Below are positions 10,594-23,700 of a DNA stretch of 64,000 nt, piece after piece. The notes below the pieces were generated by a model, which made no database searches, had not been told where the DNA came from, and was given only the letters and a program-made list of their open reading frames with translations. The stretch lies in contig JASKMD010000026.1 in assembly GCA_030144725.1 (NCBI GenBank), positions 3,427,277 through 3,491,276 on the forward strand, in the 5' to 3' direction. Numbering within the stretch: position 1 is the stretch's first letter; each line of letters starts with the position of its first letter. The stretch is from Haematococcus lacustris (taxonomy: Eukaryota; Chlorophyta; Chlorophyceae; Chlamydomonadales; Haematococcaceae). The position numbers and the translations under genes were made by a program.

Positions 10594-13500
10594 TATGCGC
10601 TGAATCTTTCACAACTCATCGCTGGGTTAAAAGGTACATGTGGTGTTACGTCCAGAAAGTAACACAGATGTTTGCCGGGTGGCTGGCCCCCAACATGCGA
10701 CGTGTTCGTGGGCCTCGTAGACACTGCTTTAGGCAGCTTGGACCCAGCGCGGAGTGAATTTCGCATCGTGACTGGACATTGCAAGTTTTCAGGTCGGCAC
10801 GCAACAGTGTTGCCTCGTCCCTGCACGCATTGAGACCCTTTCCCAAGCTAGGGGCGTGACTGCGACGGCGGATTGCTGGCAGATGCAAGCCGTCGAACTA
10901 CAGGTTGCACAAGATGCTGAACGCATTGATGCCTGTGGCTCCCGAGCAACCACGAGCAGCAAAAATTAGTAGGGTTATTAGTGAAGGCCATGGTTGACAA
11001 GAAAAGGGGAGTGAAGACTAACTGTGCCAATGTGCAGAAAGCGAGGGAGGTTACGGCACAGCAGAGGGCTGCAGAGGCTGCTGGTCTCATTGAGATTGGG
11101 GCGCAAGCAGGGTCTATTGCTGCTGAGGCTGAGGCCCAGGCTGATGCTGGTGCTGATGAGGCTGATGCGCAGTTGCACCAGCTATAGGCAGACCCGCAAC
11201 AGCTTGCTCACAACCAGCGCATGCAGCATCTACAGCAACTACTCCAGGACCTCCAGCAAAGTGAGCTTCAGCGCAAGGAGCAGCAATTTGCTGATTTGGT
11301 GGCGTAGCAGCGACTGAGCGGCAGCAACAGCTGCAGCAGCAGCAGGCGGACCTTCACCGGAGGGAGCAGAATCTGACAGAGCGGCAGCACCAGCTGCAGC
11401 AGCAGCAGGCAGACCTAAATTCCAGGGAGCAGCAGCAAGCTCGCATCCAGACGTTGGCACAGCAGCTTCACAGCTTACAGCAAGAGCTCAGCATCAGCCC
11501 CTCATGCAGCAGCAGCAGGCAGACCTGCTACTAAACAAACAGCATGTGGAGAAGCAGCAGTTGGCTTATTTGCAGGTTATCAGCAACAACCACCCCCTCC
11601 CAGACCCTTCTCCATGCTCTCGCGCAAGGTTGGCAAGCCCACTTCAAGGGTGAGTTGTGTGGTTGCACATTGCCTGTAGATGCACATGCCATCAAGTGCC
11701 ACAGCAACTGCCAATCACTGAGCCGACCCTTGCCAAACATGTGTGCCATGATTCTTGCCCACATGCTCACATGCGCTGCCCGGTGCACATCAGGGCATGC
11801 TATGACACCACACTGACGATGTGAGAGCCTGGGCGCGGTCACTGACGAGGTACCTCAGCGCATGTCGCATGCCTGAGCCTCAATGAGCTGCAGGTCGTCT
11901 CACTGGGGGTGCAGAAGTGTGGTGGTTCAACCAGGTGTTTAACAACACCCCCGCTGCCACATGCTGGATGGCCTTTGTGGGAGGACTGTGTGAGCATGTG
12001 GCTGGTAGGGCTGCATGGGTAGGGTGAGGCTGACGGTTGATGTGGCTGGGTGTAAGGTGCACGAAGAGTCTGAGCTTAAACTGATCGGCAGCATACTAAT
12101 GGCCGATATTGTGACTGGGTGCATGGTGCATGAGAGTTACAGCAGCACAGACGTCCCACAAAGGAGGGCATCGCGCATTTGTCAAAGGGAAATGTTGGGA
12201 CTCCTCACAAAGAACCAATCAAGCTTGTCAAACCAGCGTTTGACTTCCTGGTTGGACAGTTAAGTGGACTGCAAAATGACCCAAATTTTGTAAAAATTGA
12301 CATGGGGTCACGTGACACAAAATAAACTGCACGCGTCCATGCCGCGGAGCCACCGAGCGCGATAGCTGTTTCCTGATCACAGCCCCACTAAGCAGCCCAT
12401 GCCCGGCACAACGCGACCCCATATTCCAAAACCCCCGCCCGCCCCGGCACAGGTGCGTATCAGCCCGAGCAGCCCGCTAGCCTCGCGCTCGTGAGCTGCA
12501 CGGCCCTGCGCAAGAATTGCTGGAAAAATTCTTAAAGATCAGTCGGATAGTTATCAGGGGTGCAGCCAGTGGCGGGGGTGACCTGTTGTATAATAAATGG
12601 AAAGATAGATAGATGGATGTTAGCTTATGCGCTGAATCTTTCACAACTCATCGCTGGGTTAAAAGGTACATGTGGTGTTACGTCCAGAAAGTAACACAGA
12701 TGTTTGCCGGGTGGCTGGCCCCCAACATGCGACGTGTTCGTGGGCCTCGTAGACACTGCTTTAGGCAGCTTGGACCCAGCGCGGAGTGAATTTCGCATCG
12801 TGACTGGACATTGCAAGTTTTCAGGTCGGCACGCAACAGTGTTGCCTCGTCCCTGCACGCATTGAGACCCTTTCCCAAGCTAGGGGCGTGACTGCGACGG
12901 CGGATTGCTGGCAGATGCAAGCCGTCGAACTACAGGTTGCACAAGATGCTGAACGCATTGATGCCTGTGGCTTCCGAGCAACCACGAGCAGCAAAAATTA
13001 GTAGGGTTATTAGTGAAGGCCATGGTTGACAAGAAAAGGGGAGTGAAGACTAACTGTGCCAATGTGCAGAAAGCGAGGGAGGTTACGGCACAGCAGAGGG
13101 CTGCAGAGGCTGCTGGTCTCATTGAGATTGGGGCGCAAGCAGGGTCTATTGCTGCTGAGGCTGAGGCCCAGGCTGATGCTGGTGCTGATGAGGCTGATGC
13201 GCAGTTGCACCAGCTATAGGCAGACCCGCAACAGCTTGCTCACAACCAGCGCATGCAGCATCTACAGCAACTACTCCAGGACCTCCAGCAAAGTGAGCTT
13301 CAGCGCAAGGAGCAGCAATTTGCTGATTTGGTGGCGTAGCAGCGACTGAGCGGCAGCAACAGCTGCAGCAGCAGCAGGCGGACCTTCACCGGAGGGAGCA
13401 GAATCTGACAGAGCGGCAGCACCAGCTGCAGCAGCAGCAGGCAGACCTAAATTCCAGGGAGCAGCAGCAAGCTCGCATCCAGACGTTGGCACAGCAGCTT

Positions 13501-15679
13501 CACAGCTTACAGCAAGAGCTCAGCATCAGCCCCTCATGCAGCAGCAGCAGGCAGACCTGCTACTAAACAAACAGCATGTGGAGAAGCAGCAGTTGGCTTA
13601 TTTGCAGGTTATCAGCAACAACCACCCCCTCCCAGACCCTTCTCCATGCTCTCGCGCAAGGTTGGCAAGCCCACTTCAAGGGTGAGTTGTGTGGTTGCAC
13701 ATTGCCTGTAGATGCACATGCCATCAAGTGCCACAGCAACTGCCAATCACTGAGCCGACCCTTGCCAAACATGTGTGCCATGATTCTTGCCCACATGCTC
13801 ACATGCGCTGCCCGGTGCACGTCAGGGCATGCTATGACACCACACTGACGATGTGAGAGCCTGGGCGCGGTCACTGACGAGGTACCTCAGCGCATGTCGC
13901 ATGCCTGAGCCTCAATGAGCTGCAGGTCGTCTCACTGGGGGTGCAGAAGTGTGGTGGTTCAACCAGGTGTTTAACAACACCCCCGCTGCCACGTGCTGGA
14001 TGGCCTTTGTGGGAGGACTGTGTGAGCATGTGGCTGGTAGGGCTGCATGGGTAGGGTGAGGCTGACGGTTGATGTGGCTGGGTGTAAGGTGCACGAAGAG
14101 TCTGAGCTTAAACTGATCGGCAGCATACTAATGGCCGATATTGTGACTGGGTGCATGGTGCATGAGAGTTACAGCAGCACAGACGTCCCACAAAGGAGGG
14201 CATCGCGCATTTGTCAAAGGGAAATGTTGGGACTCCTCACAAAGAACCAATCAAGCTTGTCAAACCAGCGTTTGACTTCCTGGTTGGACAGTTAAGTGGA
14301 CTGCAAAATGACCCACATTTTGTAAAAATTGACATGGGGTCACGTGACACAAAATAAACTGCACGCGTCCATGTCGCGGAGCCACCGAGCGCGATAGCTG
14401 TTTCCTGATCACAGCCCCACTAAGCAGCCCATGCCCGGCACAACGCGACCCCATATTCCAAAACCCCCGCCCGCCCCGGCACAGGTGCGTATCAGCCCGA
14501 GCAGCCCGCTAGCCTCGCGCTCGTGAGCTGCACGGCCCTGCGCAAGAATTGCTGGAAAAATTCTTAAAGATCAGTCGGATAGTTATCAGGGGTGCAGCCA
14601 GTGGCGGGGGTGACCTGTTGTATAATAAATGGAAAGATAGATAGATGGATGTTAGCCTATGCGCTGAATCTTTCACAACTCATCGCTGGGTTAAAAGGTA
14701 CATGTGGTGTTACGTCCAGAAAGTAACACAGATGTTTGCCGGGTGGCTGGCCCCCAACATGCGACGTGTTCGTGGGCCTCGTAGACACTGCTTTAGGCAG
14801 CTTGGACCCAGCGCGGAGTGAATTTCGCATCGTGACTGGACATTGCAAGTTTTCAGGTCGGCACGCAACAGTGTTGCCTCGTCCCTGCACGCATTGAGAC
14901 CCTTTCCCAAGCTAGGGGCGTGACTGCGACGGCGGATTGCTGGCAGATGCAAGCCGTCGAACTACAGGTTGCACAAGATGCTGAACGCATTGATGCCTGT
15001 GGCTCCCGAGCAACCACGAGCAGCAAAAATTAGTAGGGTTATTAGTGAAGGCCATGGTTGACAAGAAAAGGGGAGTGAAGACTAACTGTGCCAATGTGCA
15101 GAAAGCGAGGGAGGTTACGGCACAGCAGAGGGCTGCAGAGGCTGCTGGTCTCATTGAGATTGGGGCGCAAGCAGGGTCTATTGCTGCTGAGGCTGAGGCC
15201 CAGGCTGATGCTGGTGCTGATGAGGCTGATGCGCAGTTGCACCAGCTATAGGCAGACCCGCAACAGCTTGCTCACAACCAGCGCATGCAGCATCTACAGC
15301 AACTACTCCAGGACCTCCAGCAAAGTGAGCTTCAGCGCAAGGAGCAGCAATTTGCTGATTTGGTGGCGTAGCAGCGACTGAGCGGCAGCAACAGCTGCAG
15401 CAGCAGCAGGCGGACCTTCACCGGAGGGAGCAGAATCTGACAGAGCGGCAGCACCAGCTGCAGCAGCAGCAGGCAGACCTAAATTCCAGGGAGCAGCAGC
15501 AAGCTCGCATCCAGACGTTGGCACAGCAGCTTCACAGCTTACAGCAAGAGCTCAGCATCAGCCCCTCATGCAGCAGCAGCAGGCAGACCTGCTACTAAAC
15601 AAACAGCATGTGGAGAAGCAGCAGTTGGCTTATTTGCAGGTTATCAGCAACAACCACCCCCTCCCAGACCCTTCTCCAT

Positions 15680-17727
15680 CAGGCGTTCCCAACATGGGGT
15701 TGGTAATCTTCATGCAACTGCAGCCCATCTACTCCATCATTTCATGTAACGTTTGCTGCGTCTGCTACAATGCGATATTGCGCGTTTAATGCAAGACTGG
15801 AATTGCCATCGGAGTCATTCGATGCGGGCAGCCACATGTGACCCCGGATGTGTCCCAATCGCAGACCGTGGTTAGCTACACCGGTAAGCTACGTCCTTGG
15901 CTATCCGTCAGCGATGCACGACATGTCGGTGGCGCACACCACTGAAGTCCGGCAAACATGGCTGCGCGAGGTTCCTGATGGTGCAGGCCGCTTGGCGAGG
16001 ATGTGAAGGAACTCGAAACTGTGTGTGGCAGCGCTGTATCTCTGTAATGGTGAGCGGCACAGTAGGGATTTGGCACCCCCTCCAGCTATTATCCGCTTTA
16101 TGTTTTCAACCATTGCACAAACAGCCTGACCTCACACAGATTTTTTACAGCATACTCAATAACGCGTCCATGGCACTTTTCAACTCAATCATTGGGTTTG
16201 TATGTGACAAGATATACCGCTTACAAGGTACACATGCTGATGGCTACAGGTGCACGAGCAGCCGACTGAGCTTGGCATACCACTCCACCAACACAGCCCC
16301 ACCAACACAGCCTAACCCACCATCTCCCAACCTCGTCTACCCCGCCCAGCTCCCAGTAGCCCCTCCTCCCAGCCTGCCATCAGCCTCCTCCCCCCTAACT
16401 ATCCTTCTCCTCGCCTCCTACCTCTCCCCTACCTCTCCTTCACCCATCTCCCCCCTACCTCTCCTTCACCCATCTCCGTCACCCTGACCACCGAGCCCCC
16501 ATCACCCTGACAACCGAGCCAAGCCCGTAGCCCCGCTCAGCCACCTCTCGATCCCAAACCATGAAGAAGAAGAAATTAAGCACCGGCCAGGCAAGACATC
16601 TACAGTTGGGCGTGAACTCCACATCGTGTCCACCTACATGCGGCGCAAGACCCTTGGTAAGATGCAAAGGGGAAGGCAGGGTGGCGTGGGTGGGAAGGGG
16701 CTGGGAGAGAGTGGAAGGGGGTGGAAGGGGCTGGGGCTGGGGCTGGGGCTGGGGCTGGGGCTGGGGCTGGGGCTGGGGCTGGGGCTGGGGCTGGGGCTGG
16801 GGCAGCAGCAGGGGCTGTGGCAGCAGCTGGGGCAGCAGCAGGGGCTGGGGCTGGGGCAACAGCTGGGGCAGCAGCAGGGGCTGTGGCAGCAGCTGTGGCA
16901 GCAGCTGGGGCAGCAGCTGGGGCTGGGGCTGGGGCAGCAGCTGGGGCAGCAGCTGGGGTTGGGGCTGAGGCTGCAGCTGGGGCAGGCCGACTCACCACTC
17001 AAGTCACCGATGTGTTGGCTATCATCCCCTTGCCTATTGGCACGGCAGAAGCTCATGTCCAGGTCATAATGCAGGAGCTGCTCCTCCATGGGCATCTACA
17101 TCAGCTCAACGGTGTCCATGCTGCGCGTCTGGGCGCATGCGAGAGATGCCGTGTCACAGCTGCTTGAGCGGCAGAAGGATCGGTCTCCACCATGGGCTGT
17201 CACCCTTAGCCAGCTGCTCCAGGACAACAGCCTGCTGCTCAGGCTCAGTGAGCACCTGCAGCTAACAAGCCGAGGGCAGCAAAGCAAGGTGAAACAACAC
17301 CATGTACTGCACCTAGCACCTTCTTTAAGCGTGGTAGAGCAGCCGGTAATGCACTAGCGCCAGCAGCAGCTCCAAAAACTAATAATGATATCCAGCTGTC
17401 ACGACTGCCGTCGTCGCGTCCACATGCCAAAGGCAAAACATGTTCCGACTGCTGCTGCGCGTTGCAGGTGCCACTCACAGCAGTGTGGCGAAGCGTGCTA
17501 GAGCGGCGCGCCTCGCATGGGGCGAAATCGCATGAATTCAAATGTGTATCTTTGGACAGGCACTGAGCACCGCTGAGACCGAGATAGTTTTTGCTGCGTC
17601 TGCCATCTCGTAGCTATGAGTCTCCTCTGTTCAAAGCACTGTTTACATATATTTTTGACTGAGTGGCCGCAGAGATACAGGCTTCGTATCACAGGGGGGT
17701 GGTTTTCAGGTAGTTGGGAACGCCTGA
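15680..17727. mobile_element. 2.05-kb hAT-like DNA element in array unit 4
   Basis: Terminal inverted repeats CAGGCGTTCCCAAC (15680-15693) and GTTGGGAACGCCTG (17713-17726) are flanked by TTCTCCAT at 15672-15679 and 17728-17735; one extra A lies at the right end. The intact target is seen in every other unit. An 8-bp duplication and CAGG-type ends fit the hAT superfamily. No convincing hAT transposase was found, and the interior has a GGGGCT hexanucleotide tract, so it is probably non-autonomous. Confidence 0.85.
16727..16802 (+). repeat. (GGGGCT)n hexanucleotide tract
   Basis: About 12 uninterrupted GGGGCT units followed to about 16980 by interrupted GGGGCAGCAGCT variants, inside the hAT-like element. 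The G-runs have G-quadruplex potential. Confidence 0.9.
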
Positions 17728-20700
17728 TTCTCCATGCTCTCGCGCAAGGTTGGCAAGCCCACTTCAAGGGTGAGTTGTGTGGTTGCACATTGCCTGTAGA
17801 TGCACATGCCATCAAGTGCCACAGCAACTGCCAATCACTGAGCCGACCCTTGCCAAACATGTGTGCCATGATTCTTGCCCACATGCTCACATGCGCTGCC
17901 CGGTGCACGTCAGGGCATGCTATGACACCACACTGACGATGTGAGAGCCTGGGCGCGGTCACTGACGAGGTACCTCAGCGCATGTCGCATGCCTGAGCCT
18001 CAATGAGCTGCAGGTCGTCTCACTGGGGGTGCAGAAGTGTGGTGGTTCAACCAGGTGTTTAACAACACCCCCGCTGCCACGTGCTGGATGGCCTTTGTGG
18101 GAGGACTGTGTGAGCATGTGGCTGGTAGGGCTGCATGGGTAGGGTGAGGCTGACGGTTGATGTGGCTGGGTGTAAGGTGCACGAAGAGTCTGAGCTTAAA
18201 CTGATCGGCAGCATACTAATGGCCGATATTGTGACTGGGTGCATGGTGCATGAGAGTTACAGCAGCACAGACGTCCCACAAAGGAGGGCATCGCGCATTT
18301 GTCAAAGGGAAATGTTGGGACTCCTCACAAAGAACCAATCAAGCTTGTCAAACCAGCGTTTGACTTCCTGGTTGGACAGTTAAGTGGACTGCAAAATGAC
18401 CCACATTTTGTAAAAATTGACATGGGGTCACGTGACACAAAATAAACTGCACGCGTCCATGTCGCGGAGCCACCGAGCGCGATAGCTGTTTCCTGATCAC
18501 AGCCCCACTAAGCAGCCCATGCCCGGCACAACGCGACCCCATATTCCAAAACCCCCGCCCGCCCCGGCACAGGTGCGTATCAGCCCGAGCAGCCCGCTAG
18601 CCTCGCGCTACTGAGCTGCACGGCCCTGCGCAAGAATTGCTGGAAAAATTCTTAAAGATCAGTCGGATAGTTATCAGGGGTGCAGCCAGTGGCGGGGGTG
18701 ACCTGTTGTATAATAAATGGAAAGATAGATAGATGGATGTTAGCTTATGCGCTGAATCTTTCACAACTCATCGCTGGGTTAAAAGGTACATGTGGTGTTA
18801 CGTCCAGAAAGTAACACAGATGTTTGCCGGGTGGCTGGCCCCCAACATGCGACGTGTTCGTGGGCCTCGTAGACACTGCTTTAGGCAGCTTGGACCCAGC
18901 GCGGAGTGAATTTCGCATCGTGACTGGACATTGCAAGTTTTCAGGTCGGCACGCAACAGTGTTGCCTCGTCCCTGCACGCATTGAGACCCTTTCCCAAGC
19001 TAGGGGCGTGACTGCGACGGCGGATTGCTGGCAGATGCAAGCCGTCGAACTACAGGTTGCACAAGATGCTGAACGCATTGATGCCTGTGGCTTCCGAGCA
19101 ACCACGAGCAGCAAAAATTAGTAGGGTTATTAGTGAAGGCCATGGTTGACAAGAAAAGGGGAGTGAAGACTAACTGTGCCAATGTGCAGAAAGCGAGGGA
19201 GGTTACGGCACAGCAGAGGGCTGCAGAGGCTGCTGGTCTCATTGAGATTGGGGCGCAAGCAGGGTCTATTGCTGCTGAGGCTGAGGCCCAGGCTGATGCT
19301 GGTGCTGATGAGGCTGATGCGCAGTTGCACCAGCTATAGGCAGACCCGCAACAGCTTGCTCACAACCAGCGCATGCAGCATCTACAGCAACTACTCCAGG
19401 ACCTCCAGCAAAGTGAGCTTCAGCGCAAGGAGCAGCAATTTGCTGATTTGGTGGCGTAGCAGCGACTGAGCGGCAGCAACAGCTGCAGCAGCAGCAGGCG
19501 GACCTTCACCGGAGGGAGCAGAATCTGACAGAGCGGCAGCACCAGCTGCAGCAGCAGCAGGCAGACCTAAATTCCAGGGAGCAGCAGCAAGCTCGCATCC
19601 AGACGTTGGCACAGCAGCTTCACAGCTTACAGCAAGAGCTCAGCATCAGCCCCTCATGCAGCAGCAGCAGGCAGACCTGCTACTAAACAAACAGCATGTG
19701 GAGAAGCAGCAGTTGGCTTATTTGCAGGTTATCAGCAACAACCACCCCCTCCCAGACCCTTCTCCATGCTCTCGCGCAAGGTTGGCAAGCCCACTTCAAG
19801 GGTGAGTTGTGTGGTTGCACATTGCCTGTAGATGCACATGCCATCAAGTGCCACAGCAACTGCCAATCACTGAGCCGACCCTTGCCAAACATGTGTGCCA
19901 TGATTCTTGCCCACATGCTCACATGCGCTGCCCGGTGCACGTCAGGGCATGCTATGACACCACACTGACGATGTGAGAGCCTGGGCGCGGTCACTGACGA
20001 GGTACCTCAGCGCATGTCGCATGCCTGAGCCTCAATGAGCTGCAGGTCGTCTCACTGGGGGTGCAGAAGTGTGGTGGTTCAACCAGGTGTTTAACAACAC
20101 CCCCGCTGCCACGTGCTGGATGGCCTTTGTGGGAGGACTGTGTGAGCATGTGGCTGGTAGGGCTGCATGGGTAGGGTGAGGCTGACGGTTGATGTGGCTG
20201 GGTGTAAGGTGCACGAAGAGTCTGAGCTTAAACTGATCGGCAGCATACTAATGGCCGATATTGTGACTGGGTGCATGGTGCATGAGAGTTACAGCAGCAC
20301 AGACGTCCCACAAAGGAGGGCATCGCGCATTTGTCAAAGGGAAATGTTGGGACTCCTCACAAAGAACCAATCAAGCTTGTCAAACCAGCGTTTGACTTCC
20401 TGGTTGGACAGTTAAGTGGACTGCAAAATGACCCAAATTTTGTAAAAATTGACATGGGGTCACGTGACACAAAATAAACTGCACGCGTCCATGTCGCGGA
20501 GCCACCGAGCGCGATAGCTGTTTCCTGATCACAGCCCCACTAAGCAGCCCATGCCCGGCACAACGCGACCCCATATTCCAAAACCCCCGCCCGCCCCGGC
20601 ACAGGTGCGTATCAGCCCGAGCAGCCCGCTAGCCTCGCGCTCGTGAGCTGCACGGCCCTGCGCAAGAATTGCTGGAAAAATTCTTAAAGATCAGTCGGAT

Positions 20701-23700
20701 AGTTATCAGGGGTGCAGCCAGTGGCGGGGGTGACCTGTTGTATAATAAATGGAAAGATAGATAGATGGATGTTAGCCTATGCGCTGAATCTTTCACAACT
20801 CATCGCTGGGTTAAAAGGTACATGTGGTGTTACGTCCAGAAAGTAACACAGATGTTTGCCGGGTGGCTGGCCCCCAACATGCGACGTGTTCGTGGGCCTC
20901 GTAGACACTGCTTTAGGCAGCTTGGACCCAGCGCGGAGTGAATTTCGCATCGTGACTGGACATTGCAAGTTTTCAGGTCGGCACGCAACAGTGTTGCCTC
21001 GTCCCTGCACGCATTGAGACCCTTTCCCAAGCTAGGGGCGTGACTGCGACGGCGGATTGCTGGCAGATGCAAGCCGTCGAACTACAGGTTGCACAAGATG
21101 CTGAACGCATTGATGCCTGTGGCTCCCGAGCAACCACGAGCAGCAAAAATTAGTAGGGTTATTAGTGAAGGCCATGGTTGACAAGAAAAGGGGAGTGAAG
21201 ACTAACTGTGCCAATGTGCAGAAAGCGAGGGAGGTTACGGCACAGCAGAGGGCTGCAGAGGCTGCTGGTCTCATTGAGATTGGGGCGCAAGCAGGGTCTA
21301 TTGCTGCTGAGGCTGAGGCCCAGGCTGATGCTGGTGCTGATGAGGCTGATGCGCAGTTGCACCAGCTATAGGCAGACCCGCAACAGCTTGCTCACAACCA
21401 GCGCATGCAGCATCTACAGCAACTACTCCAGGACCTCCAGCAAAGTGAGCTTCAGCGCAAGGAGCAGCAATTTGCTGATTTGGTGGCGTAGCAGCGACTG
21501 AGCGGCAGCAACAGCTGCAGCAGCAGCAGGCGGACCTTCACCGGAGGGAGCAGAATCTGACAGAGCGGCAGCACCAGCTGCAGCAGCAGCAGGCAGACCT
21601 AAATTCCAGGGAGCAGCAGCAAGCTCGCATCCAGACGTTGGCACAGCAGCTTCACAGCTTACAGCAAGAGCTCAGCATCAGCCCCTCATGCAGCAGCAGC
21701 AGGCAGACCTGCTACTAAACAAACAGCATGTGGAGAAGCAGCAGTTGGCTTATTTGCAGGTTATCAGCAACAACCACCCCCTCCCAGACCCTTCTCCATG
21801 CTCTCGCGCAAGGTTGGCAAGCCCACTTCAAGGGTGAGTTGTGTGGTTGCACATTGCCTGTAGATGCACATGCCATCAAGTGCCACAGCAACTGCCAATC
21901 ACTGAGCCGACCCTTGCCAAACATGTGTGCCATGATTCTTGCCCACATGCTCACATGCGCTGCCCGGTGCACGTCAGGGCATGCTATGACACCACACTGA
22001 CGATGTGAGAGCCTGGGCGCGGTCACTGACGAGGTACCTCAGCGCATGTCGCATGCCTGAGCCTCAATGAGCTGCAGGTCGTCTCACTGGGGGTGCAGAA
22101 GTGTGGTGGTTCAACCAGGTGTTTAACAACACCCCCGCTGCCACGTGCTGGATGGCCTTTGTGGGAGGACTGTGTGAGCATGTGGCTGGTAGGGCTGCAT
22201 GGGTAGGGTGAGGCTGACGGTTGATGTGGCTGGGTGTAAGGTGCACGAAGAGTCTGAGCTTAAACTGATCGGCAGCATACTAATGGCCGATATTGTGACT
22301 GGGTGCATGGTGCATGAGAGTTACAGCAGCACAGACGTCCCACAAAGGAGGGCATCGCGCATTTGTCAAAGGGAAATGTTGGGACTCCTCACAAAGAACC
22401 AATCAAGCTTGTCAAACCAGCGTTTGACTTCCTGGTTGGACAGTTAAGTGGACTGCAAAATGACCCACATTTTGTAAAAATTGACATGGGGTCACGTGAC
22501 ACACAATAAACTGCACGCGTCCATGCCGCGGAGCCACCGAGCGCGATAGCTGTTTCCTGATCACAGCCCCACTAAGCAGCCCATGCCCGGCACAACGCGA
22601 CCCCATATTCCAAAACCCCCGCCCGCCCCGGCACAGGTGCGTATCAGCCCGAGCAGCCCGCTAGCCTCGCGCTACTGAGCTGCACGGCCCTGCGCAAGAA
22701 TTGCTGGAAAAATTCTTAAAGATCAGTCGGATAGTTATCAGGGGTGCAGCCAGTGGCGGGGGTGACCTGTTGTATAATAAATGGAAAGATAGATAGATGG
22801 ATGTTAGCTTATGCGCTGAATCTTTCACAACTCATCGCTGGGTTAAAAGGTACATGTGGTGTTACGTCCAGAAAGTAACACAGATGTTTGCCGGGTGGCT
22901 GGCCCCCAACATGCGACGTGTTCGTGGGCCTCGTAGACACTGCTTTAGGCAGCTTGGACCCAGCGCGGAGTGAATTTCGCATCGTGACTGGACATTGCAA
23001 GTTTTCAGGTCGGCACGCAACAGTGTTGCCTCGTCCCTGCACGCATTGAGACCCTTTCCCAAGCTAGGGGCGTGACTGCGACGGCGGATTGCTGGCAGAT
23101 GCAAGCCGTCGAACTACAGGTTGCACAAGATGCTGAACGCATTGATGCCTGTGGCTTCCGAGCAACCACGAGCAGCAAAAATTAGTAGGGTTATTAGTGA
23201 AGGCCATGGTTGACAAGAAAAGGGGAGTGAAGACTAACTGTGCCAATGTGCAGAAAGCGAGGGAGGTTACGGCACAGCAGAGGGCTGCAGAGGCTGCTGG
23301 TCTCATTGAGATTGGGGCGCAAGCAGGGTCTATTGCTGCTGAGGCTGAGGCCCAGGCTGATGCTGGTGCTGATGAGGCTGATGCGCAGTTGCACCAGCTA
23401 TAGGCAGACCCGCAACAGCTTGCTCACAACCAGCGCATGCAGCATCTACAGCAACTACTCCAGGACCTCCAGCAAAGTGAGCTTCAGCGCAAGGAGCAGC
23501 AATTTGCTGATTTGGTGGCGTAGCAGCGACTGAGCGGCAGCAACAGCTGCAGCAGCAGCAGGCGGACCTTCACCGGAGGGAGCAGAATCTGACAGAGCGG
23601 CAGCACCAGCTGCAGCAGCAGCAGGCAGACCTAAATTCCAGGGAGCAGCAGCAAGCTCGCATCCAGACGTTGGCACAGCAGCTTCACAGCTTACAGCAAG

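Noticed and set aside
16479..17167. Several long frames rich in AG, LG or PQ dipeptides
   Set aside because: They are six-frame shadows of the GGGGCT tract inside a hAT-like element.
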